Source: Chthoniobacterales bacterium
GTDB lineage: Bacteria; Verrucomicrobiota; Verrucomicrobiia; Chthoniobacterales; UBA10450
Length of the DNA stretch: 64,000 bases
Direction of reading: 5' to 3'
NCBI GenBank assembly: GCA_013821455.1
Contig: JACDGS010000014.1
Location: 1-64,000, forward strand
Numbering within the stretch: the first letter of the stretch is position 1; each line of letters begins with the position of its first letter. A program made the translations under genes and the position numbers. Of the stretch, positions 9,103 through 17,227 are shown piece by piece. The notes under the pieces were generated by a model, which had not been told where the DNA came from, searched no databases, and was given only the letters and a program-made list of their open reading frames with translations.

Positions 9103-9513
9103 CTAAGGGCCGCGAGTGCGAACGACCGCCTTCATTGCGAAATTGCCGTCGCGATCAGTAATGTGGACGGTCGTGGCCCCGCCCGATCGTAACTGCAAGC
9201 GAACATTGGCGGGCGGACTGAAAAGCGGTTTCGCGACGAGAAGATGCCGGCCCGGTTTGAGATAGACAGTCATCACTTCCCCGACCGTGACGCGCGCGAT
9301 CTGATCGCCATCGAGAAAGAGATTGAGCCCGGAGCCGGCGACGCCGGGTTCGCGGACGATTGTCACAGGGCAAGTCCGTCGATGAGATGGCTTCAGGAGG
9401 TAGGACTCAAACCGGCGCGCTGCCGGGACCGAGGTCCGCGGCGGCGGTGTCGTTCGTGAGGTCGCGCAACCGGTGAGACAGAGGAGCGCCAGAGCTGGTA
9501 GATAGAGTTTCAC
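9103..9513 (-). CDS. Small lipoprotein
   Basis: A 136-residue protein starting at GTG (9513), directly after the stop of the upstream gene (TAA-GTG), so the two form an operon. A lipoprotein signal is clear: hydrophobic stretch then L-T-G-C, with the lipidated cysteine at residue 16. The mature part has a PEGA-like pattern (F-L-D-G-D-Q-I, then V-Y-L-K-P-G-R-H), suggesting a small beta domain at the envelope. Function unknown. Confidence 0.75.
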   Translation of the reverse strand: MKLYLPALALLCLTGCATSRTTPPPRTSVPAARRFESYLLKPSHRRTCPVTIVREPGVAGSGLNLFLDGDQIARVTVGEVMTVYLKPGRHLLVAKPLFSPPANVRLQLRSGGATTVHITDRDGNFAMKAVVRTRGP

Positions 9514-10113
9514 TTACGGGTTCCTTTCATATTTCCAATTACGACTCTTACCTTCTGCGAGCCATTCGATCGCGGTGGTAATGCGCTGGCGGCGAGTCTC
9601 CGCGCGCTTCGCCTCGGTCACCCATTCGATATAATCTCTGCGCTTGGTCGGGCTGAAATTGTCCATGGTTTTTTGCGCCTGGCAGCTCCCTTGGAGCGCG
9701 GCCTGGAAGTCGTCGGGCATCTCTAAAACCGCCCGCCGCTTCGTCCGGCGTGGAAGTTTGATTCCGGCCTCGTTCAGCTCCACCGCCTTTCGCACATAGC
9801 CGATCAGGATAGATTCGTTAGGCAAATCCGAGACCTTAGTTATCCGGCCGAAATGCCCCATCGCCTCCCTAACTCTATCCGTCTCCCCGAAAAGAAGCGC
9901 GTGCTTCCAAAATCCAAAAGCGCAATGCTCCTGGAAGGCCGCCATCCCGGCGATATTCCCCTTGTAAACAAAGTGAGGATGCCCCCACTTGATCGCCTCC
10001 TCCACCGTCGGGCAACCCGCATGGACCACCTTTCGCAAATGGCGCAGAATGGGCCGCGCGAAAGGTCTCGCCTGAGCGATATAGGCGTCGAAAGGTGGAG
10101 TTTTTCGAGACAT
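9514..10113 (-). CDS. YdeI/OmpD-associated family protein (DUF1801-like)
   Basis: A 199-residue cytoplasmic protein. The N-terminal part (residues about 10-100) matches the DUF1801/YdhG-like fold, with E-E-A-I-K-W-G-H-P and a central G-F-W-K stretch. The C-terminal part (about 125-195) has the M-P-D-D-F-x-A-A-L and W-V-T-E-A-K-R-x-E-T-R segments of the YdeI family. YdeI-type proteins have been linked to stress and peptide tolerance, but no reaction is known. The stop codon abuts the following lipoprotein gene. Confidence 0.85.
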   Translation of the reverse strand: MSRKTPPFDAYIAQARPFARPILRHLRKVVHAGCPTVEEAIKWGHPHFVYKGNIAGMAAFQEHCAFGFWKHALLFGETDRVREAMGHFGRITKVSDLPNESILIGYVRKAVELNEAGIKLPRRTKRRAVLEMPDDFQAALQGSCQAQKTMDNFSPTKRRDYIEWVTEAKRAETRRQRITTAIEWLAEGKSRNWKYERNP

Positions 10114-10243
10114 GACTGCTTCTCTCGTTAGGCTAAGCGAATCATCCAGAGCGAGGCAAGCAAAAGATCTTTAGCTACGGATGAAACACCGCCTTTCATC
10201 TGTGTTCAGCGTAGCTTCTTTCTCGCAAAGAATGATCATAGTA

Positions 10244-11467
10244 TCATTTACTCGTTAGGCGAAGAGTGAATCGATTATTCGGTGTCTCCCAAAGTCGAAA
10301 GCGTGTCAGCTGATGATCAAGCCGCCGATCGAACTTCGGCCAAAGGACGCGCACGATATTTTCCCCGGTCGAAGGCTGCGTGAGAAACTCTTCCGTCTCC
10401 AAATCGAGATGCCGATCCTGCCACGGCTGCAGCGCCTCGCCTACTCCTTCCTGAAACTGCCTGAAGTCATAAAGCGTCCCGCTGCGCTCGTCGTAGCGAC
10501 CCGTGATCGTAGCTTCCGTAAGATAGCGATGACCATGTCCTTTCGGGTTATTGCACTTGCCGTAAAGAGACGTGTTTTCTTCCACCGAGAGTTCTCCCGC
10601 ATGCAATCTATGCGCGGCGCAGAAAGATTCCCTCAGCCCCAAATAACGCTCACCGTTCGTCCAGTATTCCGCAAAAAAATCCTCCCGCTCGTGCAGGCGC
10701 ACGCGATCGAGAGGTAACTCTGCCGTGACACGTTCGTGAACGTATTGGGCCAGACTCTCAGTAGTCATCGGGCGATTCGTTAGGCCGCCAACTTCGCGGT
10801 TAAGATTCTTGTGATCGAGCTCGGCGCGCAAGGATGCGATGACTGCGGAAAGTTCGCGCTGCGGCACGAGCAGTTCCGCCGGCTGTGAATTAGCCCCGCG
10901 AAAAGTAAGTCGCGCGCGGTAATGATGGCCATGACCATGCGGTGAAGCGGCTATCCCAAAATGTTCTTTATTTTCCTGCGCACTAAGGTGTGGCGACATC
11001 GTCTGACGCGCCGCCGAAAACGCCAGCCAATGATTCCCTTCCACCATGCCACTCGCGTAATAGGTCGCGCTTCGTTCCGGCGTCTCCTGCAAATGGCAAG
11101 CCACTAACTCTGCCCCAAGATCGCCAAACCGGGAGGCCGTTTCGAGAAAGAGTGAGCGTGCCACATTCTCGGCGGTCGGAGGCTGCTCACGAAAAGCTGG
11201 GTGATCCTCGTTTAGAAACTTGTGGTCGAAATTTGCGAGTAAGACTTCGCCTGCGCGCCGTTTTATTTCACTAATGTTAACCAGCATTCCGTTCGCCGGA
11301 TCGACCGCGCCACTTAGGACGAAAAACGCCACGTAATTGCGTCCGGTCCCATAACGCGCACCGCTCTCGGCGCCGAAAACTGCGACATTCTCCTCGGCCG
11401 TCTTACCCGGCGAATAGAGACGCCGCGAGGCGGAAAATTCCAGACGTTTGCTGACAGTCAACAGCAT
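10244..11467 (-). CDS. Triple 6-pyruvoyltetrahydropterin-synthase-like fusion
   Basis: Three PTPS/QueD-like domains in tandem (about residues 1-135, 145-262, 275-407 from the ATG at 11467). Only domain 3 keeps the full active site: F-C-A-A-H (His286), K-C-N-N (Cys305) and G-H-G-H (His311, His313). Domain 2 keeps G-H-G-H but has Arg for the first zinc His and Ala for the Cys. Domain 1 has Glu at the Cys position and has lost all three His. The family converts dihydroneopterin triphosphate in biopterin, queuosine or folate synthesis. The gene follows folE by 13 bases, so it acts on the FolE product or a derivative. A longer frame to 11542 overlaps folE; I prefer 11467 because it begins exactly at the domain. 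Confidence 0.85.
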   Translation of the reverse strand: MLLTVSKRLEFSASRRLYSPGKTAEENVAVFGAESGARYGTGRNYVAFFVLSGAVDPANGMLVNISEIKRRAGEVLLANFDHKFLNEDHPAFREQPPTAENVARSLFLETASRFGDLGAELVACHLQETPERSATYYASGMVEGNHWLAFSAARQTMSPHLSAQENKEHFGIAASPHGHGHHYRARLTFRGANSQPAELLVPQRELSAVIASLRAELDHKNLNREVGGLTNRPMTTESLAQYVHERVTAELPLDRVRLHEREDFFAEYWTNGERYLGLRESFCAAHRLHAGELSVEENTSLYGKCNNPKGHGHRYLTEATITGRYDERSGTLYDFRQFQEGVGEALQPWQDRHLDLETEEFLTQPSTGENIVRVLWPKFDRRLDHQLTRFRLWETPNNRFTLRLTSK

Positions 11468-11480
11468 CTCGCGATAGCTA

Positions 11481-12101
11481 TTACTGGCGAAGAAGCGCGA
11501 GGAACTCACTTCGAGTCCGCGCGTCATCCTGAAAAACGCCACGCAGACAAGAGGTCTTCATGACCGAGTTTTGTTTCTGCACGCCGCGCATCATCATACA
11601 GAGGTGCTTTGCTTCGATGACTACAGCTACACCTGTAGGATGAAGCGCGCTCATCAGTGCCTCCGCCACCTGAGTGGTTAGTTGTTCCTGGATCTGCAAG
11701 CGCCGCGCAAAGAGATCGACGATGCGCGCGACCTTGGAGAGACCTATGACTTTCCCATCGGGGATATAAGCCACGTGCGCGCGCCCGATGAAGGGCAGCA
11801 AGTGATGCTCGCACATCGAATAAAGCTCGATGTCTTTCACCATCACAATCTCGCTTGCGTCGGAGTGGAAGATCGCGCCGTTAACTATTTCTTCGACTGA
11901 TTGCCGATAACCTTGAGTAAGAAACTCAAAGGAGCGTGCAGCGCGGCCCGGCGTCTTCACCAAACCTTCCCGTCCGCCATCTTCGCCAATGGCTTCGAGT
12001 AAGTCAGCGAAGACGCGCTCCATATGCTCAAGGCGATCGTCCTTAAGGCTGTCGGATTCTCTCGTTAGGCGTTCGGAAGTATTGGATTCGTTCTCGTGCA
12101 C
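11481..12101 (-). CDS. folE: GTP cyclohydrolase I
   Basis: A 206-residue homodecameric zinc enzyme converting GTP to 7,8-dihydroneopterin triphosphate, the first step of folate and pterin synthesis. Diagnostic segments: A-I-G-E-D near residue 37, [10 protein letters not shown] (zinc Cys and substrate-binding His), G-L-S-K-V-A-R, then the second zinc Cys in [11 protein letters not shown] start at 12101; an ATG at 12023 is possible, but it would cut the first helix. The following gene is a PTPS-like fusion 13 bases downstream, forming a two-gene pterin operon. Confidence 0.95.
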   Translation of the reverse strand: MHENESNTSERLTRESDSLKDDRLEHMERVFADLLEAIGEDGGREGLVKTPGRAARSFEFLTQGYRQSVEEIVNGAIFHSDASEIVMVKDIELYSMCEHHLLPFIGRAHVAYIPDGKVIGLSKVARIVDLFARRLQIQEQLTTQVAEALMSALHPTGVAVVIEAKHLCMMMRGVQKQNSVMKTSCLRGVFQDDARTRSEFLALLRQ

Positions 12102-12185
12102 GGACGAATGTAGCGGAACGCTTGTGCGAGGACAAATTGAGTAAGTTAGTTACCCCTCGAGAGGATCGGTCCGCACAAAAGCAAC

Positions 12186-12352
12186 GTCATTCTGAGCGCA
12201 GCGCAGCGAAGTCGAAGCCGTAACGCAGTCCGCGGAGCGGGCGAGGCCGGGCTTTCAATCCCGTGGAGCTACCTAGAGCGTGAGAGTGAGAGCTTCAACG
12301 AAACACTGCGGGATCCCTCGACTCCGCTGCGCTGCGCTGCGCTCGGGATGAC
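12186..12352. repeat. GTCAT-CCGAGCG-type imperfect palindromic repeat
   Basis: The unit starts GTCATTCTGAGCG and ends GCTCGGGATGAC, forming long imperfect inverted arms with GTCGAGGGATCC-like internal segments. It shares its sequence with 13627-13740 and 24474-24592. It occupies most of the gap between folE and hmgA. Confidence 0.8.
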
Positions 12353-12388
12353 AGCTATTCGGGGCGAGGAGCTATTTGGAGCGCGCTG

Positions 12389-13576
12389 TTAATCCAGCCA
12401 ACTCAACGGATACTTATCGTCGTCGAGTTTCACTGCTTGTTCGGTTAACTCCAAGGTGTGCTGAGTATCGAACATAACCGCTAACTCTTCCGTGCGGAGC
12501 GCGTCCTTGCTCGCCATGATGGTGCCAGGGTGCGGCCCGTGCGGGATGCCGCGCGGATGCAACGTGATCGAGCCCGCTTCGATGCCGCGGCGCGAACCGA
12601 AGTTACCCCTGACATAGAAGAGAACTTCGTCGGCTTCAACGTTATCGTGCACCCAGGGAATCTTGACTGCTTCCGGATGAGTATCGAGCAGGCGCGGGGC
12701 AAAGGTGCAAACGACATAGCCTCGAATCTCAAAGGTCTGATGAATCGGCGGCGGTTGATGCACGGTGCCGGTGATTGGTTCGAAGTCGGACGCATTAAAG
12801 GTGAAGGGATAGACATAGCCATCCCAGCCCAGCACGTCGAAAGGATGATGCGCGTTAGTTACTTTCGTTAGGCGGGGGCCATCCTTGACCAAAATCTCGA
12901 CGTCTTCATCGCGATCGATAGTTATCAGCTCCGCAGGGCCGTGAAAGTCGCGCTCCGAGTAAGGTGAGCCCATGCGAATCTGGCCATCGCTGTTCATGTA
13001 GCGACGCGGGATACGCACCGGACCGGCGGATTCGAGGATTAGGTAGTCTTCCTCTGTTGGATCGTCGGGAACGAGCCGATAAGTAATACCTCGCGGGATG
13101 ACGATGTAGTCTTCCGCGCGATACGGCAGTTTGCCAAACATACTCTCCAGCACACCGCCGCCGTGGAAGACGAAGATGATCTCATCCGCGCCGCCGTTCT
13201 TGTAGTATTCGAATTGACCGAAGTTCTTTTCCGGTTTGCAGCGATAAGCGGTAATGTCCTGGTTGAAGAGCATCGGGATGCGGCCGGTATAAACATCGCC
13301 GCGGCGCGGTATCTCCGCGGTCTTGAAATGATGGTGCCGCAAGGGGCTTTCGGCGGCTTTCTTTAACTCTTCGCATTTGAGTAACTCAACGCTGCGCACG
13401 CGTGTGGGCGGGCGGATGTGATACATGATCGAGTAGGCTTCGTTGAAGCCTTCGGTAGTAATGACATGCTCGTAGGCGATGCCTTCGTTCTTATAACCGC
13501 CATCGGATGAACCGTTGCGGTGATACCAAATGTGATGCTTGCGGGGGATATGTCCGAGCTTCTGATATTGTGGCAT
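12389..13576 (-). CDS. hmgA: Homogentisate 1,2-dioxygenase
   Basis: A 395-residue non-heme iron enzyme that opens the ring of homogentisate to maleylacetoacetate in tyrosine and phenylalanine catabolism. The N-terminus (Y-Q-K-L-G-H-I-P-R-K-H-H), the cupin-like core and the C-terminal H-P-R-G-I-P-H-G-P-H-P-G iron-site region fit the short bacterial form. ATG start at 13576. It lies downstream of hpd on the same strand, separated by a palindromic repeat, so the two encode consecutive steps. The maleylacetoacetate isomerase and fumarylacetoacetase genes are not in the window. Confidence 0.93.
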   Translation of the reverse strand: MPQYQKLGHIPRKHHIWYHRNGSSDGGYKNEGIAYEHVITTEGFNEAYSIMYHIRPPTRVRSVELLKCEELKKAAESPLRHHHFKTAEIPRRGDVYTGRIPMLFNQDITAYRCKPEKNFGQFEYYKNGGADEIIFVFHGGGVLESMFGKLPYRAEDYIVIPRGITYRLVPDDPTEEDYLILESAGPVRIPRRYMNSDGQIRMGSPYSERDFHGPAELITIDRDEDVEILVKDGPRLTKVTNAHHPFDVLGWDGYVYPFTFNASDFEPITGTVHQPPPIHQTFEIRGYVVCTFAPRLLDTHPEAVKIPWVHDNVEADEVLFYVRGNFGSRRGIEAGSITLHPRGIPHGPHPGTIMASKDALRTEELAVMFDTQHTLELTEQAVKLDDDKYPLSWLD

Positions 13577-13626
13577 AATGAGTTATTCCAGGGCTGAGTT
13601 AGTTAGTAGTTATCACGCGCACGATT

Positions 13627-13740
13627 GTCATCCCGAGCGAAGTCGAGGGATCCCGTGGCACCTCCGGGAAGTTTCGTTCTCGCGCCGTTCGGTAACTCCA
13701 CGGGATTCCTCGACTGCGCTACGCTTCGCTCGGAATGACA
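13627..13740. repeat. GTCATCCCGAGCG palindromic repeat
   Basis: The left arm reads GTCATCCCGAGCGAAGTCGA from 13627 and the right arm ends with the complementary GCTTCGCTCGGAATGAC near 13740. It fills the hpd-hmgA spacer and could form a large hairpin in their shared transcript. Confidence 0.85.
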
Positions 13741-13804
13741 AAAGGATTGGGTCGGCTTGATTTCAAATGAGGGTCGTTTGGCCAGGTTAGAGGTAGTAGG
13801 GCTG

Positions 13805-14950
13805 CTAAAGATTTCCTCTCAGATCCTGCTCTCTTTCCAGCGCTTCAAAGAGCGCCTTGAAGTTCCCTTTGCCGAAACTCTTCGCGCCTTTCCTTTGAAT
13901 GATCTCAAAGAACAAGGTCGGACGATCTTCGATGGGTTTGGAAAAGATTTGCAGCAGGTAACCTTCCTCATCCTTATCGATGAGGATGCCTAACTCCTGC
14001 AGCGGTTCGAGATCTTCATCGATCTTCCCTACTCGATCGAGCACGGTCTCATAATAACTCGCCGGGATTTTTAGAAACTCGACGCCCCGACTTTGCAGAT
14101 CTCGCACGGTGGCGACAATGTCCTTGGTCGCAACAGCGCAATGCTGCACACCTTCGCCATCGTAAAAGTCGAGATACTCTTCCACTTGCGACTTCTTCTT
14201 CCCTTCCGCTGGCTCGTTGATGGGAAACTTAACGAAGCCATTGCCGTTACTCATCACCTTACTCATGAGCGCGGAATATTCGGTCGAGATATCCTTGTCG
14301 TCGAAGGTAAGGATGTTGCGGAACCCCATGACATCTTCGTAGAACTTGACCCAAGGGTTCATCTGGTTCCAACCGACGTTGCCGACGCAATGATCGACAT
14401 ATTGCAGTCCGGCGTCCGGCGGATTGTAAGTGCTCTCCCACTTACGAAACCCAGGCATGAAAACACCGTTGTACTTATCCCGCTCGATGAAGAGATGGAC
14501 GGTGTCTCCATAAGTGTGAATTCCACTCATGACCAACTCGCCATGGTCATCGGTCAGTGTCGTCGGCTCCATGAAACTCTTACCGCCGCGTTGGGTCGTT
14601 TCCTTCCAAGCCGAAGTAGCATCGTCGACTTTCAAAGCGATGAATTTCACGCCATCGCCATGCTTATAGATATGATCGGCAATCTCGTTCTTCGAACGCA
14701 ATGGTGTCGTCAGGACGAAGGTGAGCTTGTTTTGCCGGATAGCATAACTCACACGATCTTTCTGCCCCGTTTCCGGTCCGGCATAGGCAAGGCTTTGAAA
14801 GCCAAACGCCGTCTTATAAAAGTGCGCCGCTTGCTTGGCGTTACCGACATAGAACTCGACGTAATCAGTCCCTTGCAGCGGAAGAAAATCGGGTTCGGCC
14901 GACGATCCGCGATTGGCGGCTGCTTTAGGTGCTTCGATAGTTGTTTCCAT
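13805..14950 (-). CDS. hpd: 4-hydroxyphenylpyruvate dioxygenase
   Basis: A 381-residue Fe(II) enzyme of the vicinal-oxygen-chelate fold that converts 4-hydroxyphenylpyruvate to homogentisate. The iron triad is visible: His in Y-V-D-H-C-V-G-N, His in G-V-Q-H-C-A-V-A and Glu in L-F-F-E-I-I-Q-R-K-G. The C-terminal G-N-F-K-A-L-F-E-A-L-E helix that covers the active site is complete. ATG at 14950. With hmgA downstream it gives the two middle steps of tyrosine degradation. A near-copy of the dispersed motif (CGGTTAGGCGC) lies just upstream of the start. Confidence 0.95.
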   Translation of the reverse strand: METTIEAPKAAANRGSSAEPDFLPLQGTDYVEFYVGNAKQAAHFYKTAFGFQSLAYAGPETGQKDRVSYAIRQNKLTFVLTTPLRSKNEIADHIYKHGDGVKFIALKVDDATSAWKETTQRGGKSFMEPTTLTDDHGELVMSGIHTYGDTVHLFIERDKYNGVFMPGFRKWESTYNPPDAGLQYVDHCVGNVGWNQMNPWVKFYEDVMGFRNILTFDDKDISTEYSALMSKVMSNGNGFVKFPINEPAEGKKKSQVEEYLDFYDGEGVQHCAVATKDIVATVRDLQSRGVEFLKIPASYYETVLDRVGKIDEDLEPLQELGILIDKDEEGYLLQIFSKPIEDRPTLFFEIIQRKGAKSFGKGNFKALFEALEREQDLRGNL

Positions 14951-15064
14951 GGAATCTAGATCTTTCGGTTAGGCGCACGCATGGCAGCAGCCATGACTCG
15001 ACGCGACGCTCGAATATAAATCGTCGCGGCGCGCCCGCAAGGGCGGGCTCGGGAGGGGCGATCC

Positions 15065-17227
15065 TTAAAAGGCGAACCCAAAACTGAAATGAAACGCGCC
15101 GAAAGATTCATCCTTGCGCGGGCTCGGATTTACTCCGTAATCGAGCCGCACCGGACCAATCGGCAGGTTGTAGCGAAGACCGGCGCCGATCCCATAACGC
15201 AAATCGTTCAAGCCAGGCGAGCTGGCATTAGGCAATAAGTTGCCCGCATCGACAAAGACCGCACCTAACAACTCGCCGTAAATCGGAAACGTGTATTCCG
15301 CATTGAAAGTGGTGTAATACTCGCCGCCGATTGGATTGCCTTCGTTATCGTGGGGTCCGAGCTGGCGCTCGTCGAAACTGCGCACCGTCGTGCTGCCACC
15401 CGAGAAAAAACGTTCGTCGATCGGGATAGCGAGGGCCTCAGTTGTGCCCGAGGTATCAAGGGGCGCGACGATACCGGCGCGCGCGCCAAACGCGAGCAAG
15501 CTGCGTTCGATGAATTTTTGCAGCCCGGACTTTTGTAAGTCTTCGCCAGTGAGTTGCGGCTGCTCCGGCGCGAAAGAGTGATAGTAAGTCACCCGGCCCG
15601 TCGCCCGCAATAGGTCTATGTCACTTCCTATCTGCCTCGTCGCCAGATCGACGGTGTTATCAAAGACAAGCCCGCGCGGCGCGACCAGCGGGTTCTTGCG
15701 CAGGTCGAGCGTTTGGGTGAAACCGATCGAGCTGATGAAGTAACTCGTCCGCCCAAGTAGGGTAGGATCGATTGATGCGTCCGTGATGTCCACGTGCCGG
15801 CCGCTGAGAACGAGACCCGCCGAATAAGCGTTAGTTATCTGCCGGCTAACTGTAACTTGTCCCCCAAGTTCGAACTTCGAGTAGCCATCATAGTCAAAGC
15901 TGACGGCATAGAGCCGCGTCTTCAGCGCATAGACGGTATTAAAGAGGTAGGGGTCCTCGAAGGTTACTTCGCCTTTGTAACTCCGCTGGGTGTATTCGAC
16001 TGAGGTCGTGACCGGCCGCCCATAACCAAAGATATCCCGGTTCGTGAAGGAGGCCCCGAGGATGATTCCTTCATAAGAGCCATAGCCGATCGAGAGGCCC
16101 AACTCCTTCGGCTTCGCCTCTTCCAATTCGATGTTGAGATGGAGGAGATCTCCATCGACGGGCGTAGGATTAATCTTCAGGGTGTTGAACAACCCCGACC
16201 GCATCAACATGCGAAATCGTTTGTCCAAGACGTCGGGGCTATAAGGCTGGCCTTGTAAATCCCGGAAACGATTCGTGAGGTAGCTGGGTCTTAACTGGTG
16301 GGTCCCGCGCACGGTAACACCATCAAAGCGATAAACCGCTCCTGGCTCGACCACCACGCGCACGGGCACGCGGGCCTGCACGGCGAGTTGCGGCGCACCC
16401 ACGGCATCGACCTTTATCGCAAAGTAACCGCGAGTCTTATAATAGGATTGGAGACGCCGCGGAATATCAGCTAGCCGCGCTTCGGTGTACGGGAGCCGAA
16501 GTAAGTCGAGCATCTGCCCTCGGAGAGCTTCCGCGCCGTAGATCGTAGGACCAACGAATTGGATGTTCCCAAAGAAATACTTTTGCCCTTCATGAATGAC
16601 TATGTGCGCATCGACCAGGTCCGGCTGGACATAGGTGAAAGTAGGAGGGTCGATCTTGCACTCGATAAATCCTTCCGAGACATAGAAGCGCTGCACGAGA
16701 TCTGCGCCCTCAGAGACATCACCCGGCACAAACGGCAATTGCGCCGTTGCCTTCGAGTAGCGAGTCCGGGTCGGCCCGGCAGCATACTCGAAAAGCTTAT
16801 CCGTCGGGATCTGATTGTTACCGGCAAACTGAATTTTCCCCAGGTGAACCAAAGGCCCCTCCGCGATATCGAGTCGAAAAAGCGTCCCCGAGACCAGCGT
16901 GTAGCGAACGTTGACCTTCGCGTAACCATGCTTCTTATAGTACAGCTCGAGAAAGAAAGAAGCGTCGTCCGCGCGCGCGCTGGTCAGCCCGTATTGCTCA
17001 ATTGTCGTTAGTTGCTCTTTGAGCTGCGAGCGCAATTCCTTGTCGGGAAAAGCGGTGTTCCCGCGAATCTCCAGGTTAGCCTGCTGCGCGACTTTCTCCT
17101 CGACCTTCGCCGCGGTCTTTTTTTCCTTCTCCCTTTGCTCCTGCTCGGGAAGCTTGATCGCGTTCTGGGCCAGTAGTCCTATACTCGTTAGGCCGAGGAA
17201 AAGCGCGATGAGCGAGAATCTCTTCAT
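15065..17227 (-). CDS. Omp85/BamA-family outer membrane protein (TamA-like)
   Basis: 720 residues. A signal peptide (MKRFSLIALFLGLTSIGLLA) is followed by repeated POTRA-type units (residues about 45-400; patterns such as F-A-G-N-N-Q-I-P and V-T-V-R-G-T-H-Q-L) and a C-terminal 16-strand barrel ending F-H-F-S-F-G-F-A-F, the terminal-Phe barrel signal. The segment R-F-F-S-G-G-S-T-T-V-R-S-F is the conserved lid-loop motif of the family. It directly follows the TamB-like gene (TAA-ATG), so the pair probably forms a TamAB-like complex for outer membrane protein or phospholipid transport. BamA itself is an alternative, but the TamB neighbour favours TamA. Confidence 0.9.
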   Translation of the reverse strand: MKRFSLIALFLGLTSIGLLAQNAIKLPEQEQREKEKKTAAKVEEKVAQQANLEIRGNTAFPDKELRSQLKEQLTTIEQYGLTSARADDASFFLELYYKKHGYAKVNVRYTLVSGTLFRLDIAEGPLVHLGKIQFAGNNQIPTDKLFEYAAGPTRTRYSKATAQLPFVPGDVSEGADLVQRFYVSEGFIECKIDPPTFTYVQPDLVDAHIVIHEGQKYFFGNIQFVGPTIYGAEALRGQMLDLLRLPYTEARLADIPRRLQSYYKTRGYFAIKVDAVGAPQLAVQARVPVRVVVEPGAVYRFDGVTVRGTHQLRPSYLTNRFRDLQGQPYSPDVLDKRFRMLMRSGLFNTLKINPTPVDGDLLHLNIELEEAKPKELGLSIGYGSYEGIILGASFTNRDIFGYGRPVTTSVEYTQRSYKGEVTFEDPYLFNTVYALKTRLYAVSFDYDGYSKFELGGQVTVSRQITNAYSAGLVLSGRHVDITDASIDPTLLGRTSYFISSIGFTQTLDLRKNPLVAPRGLVFDNTVDLATRQIGSDIDLLRATGRVTYYHSFAPEQPQLTGEDLQKSGLQKFIERSLLAFGARAGIVAPLDTSGTTEALAIPIDERFFSGGSTTVRSFDERQLGPHDNEGNPIGGEYYTTFNAEYTFPIYGELLGAVFVDAGNLLPNASSPGLNDLRYGIGAGLRYNLPIGPVRLDYGVNPSPRKDESFGAFHFSFGFAF

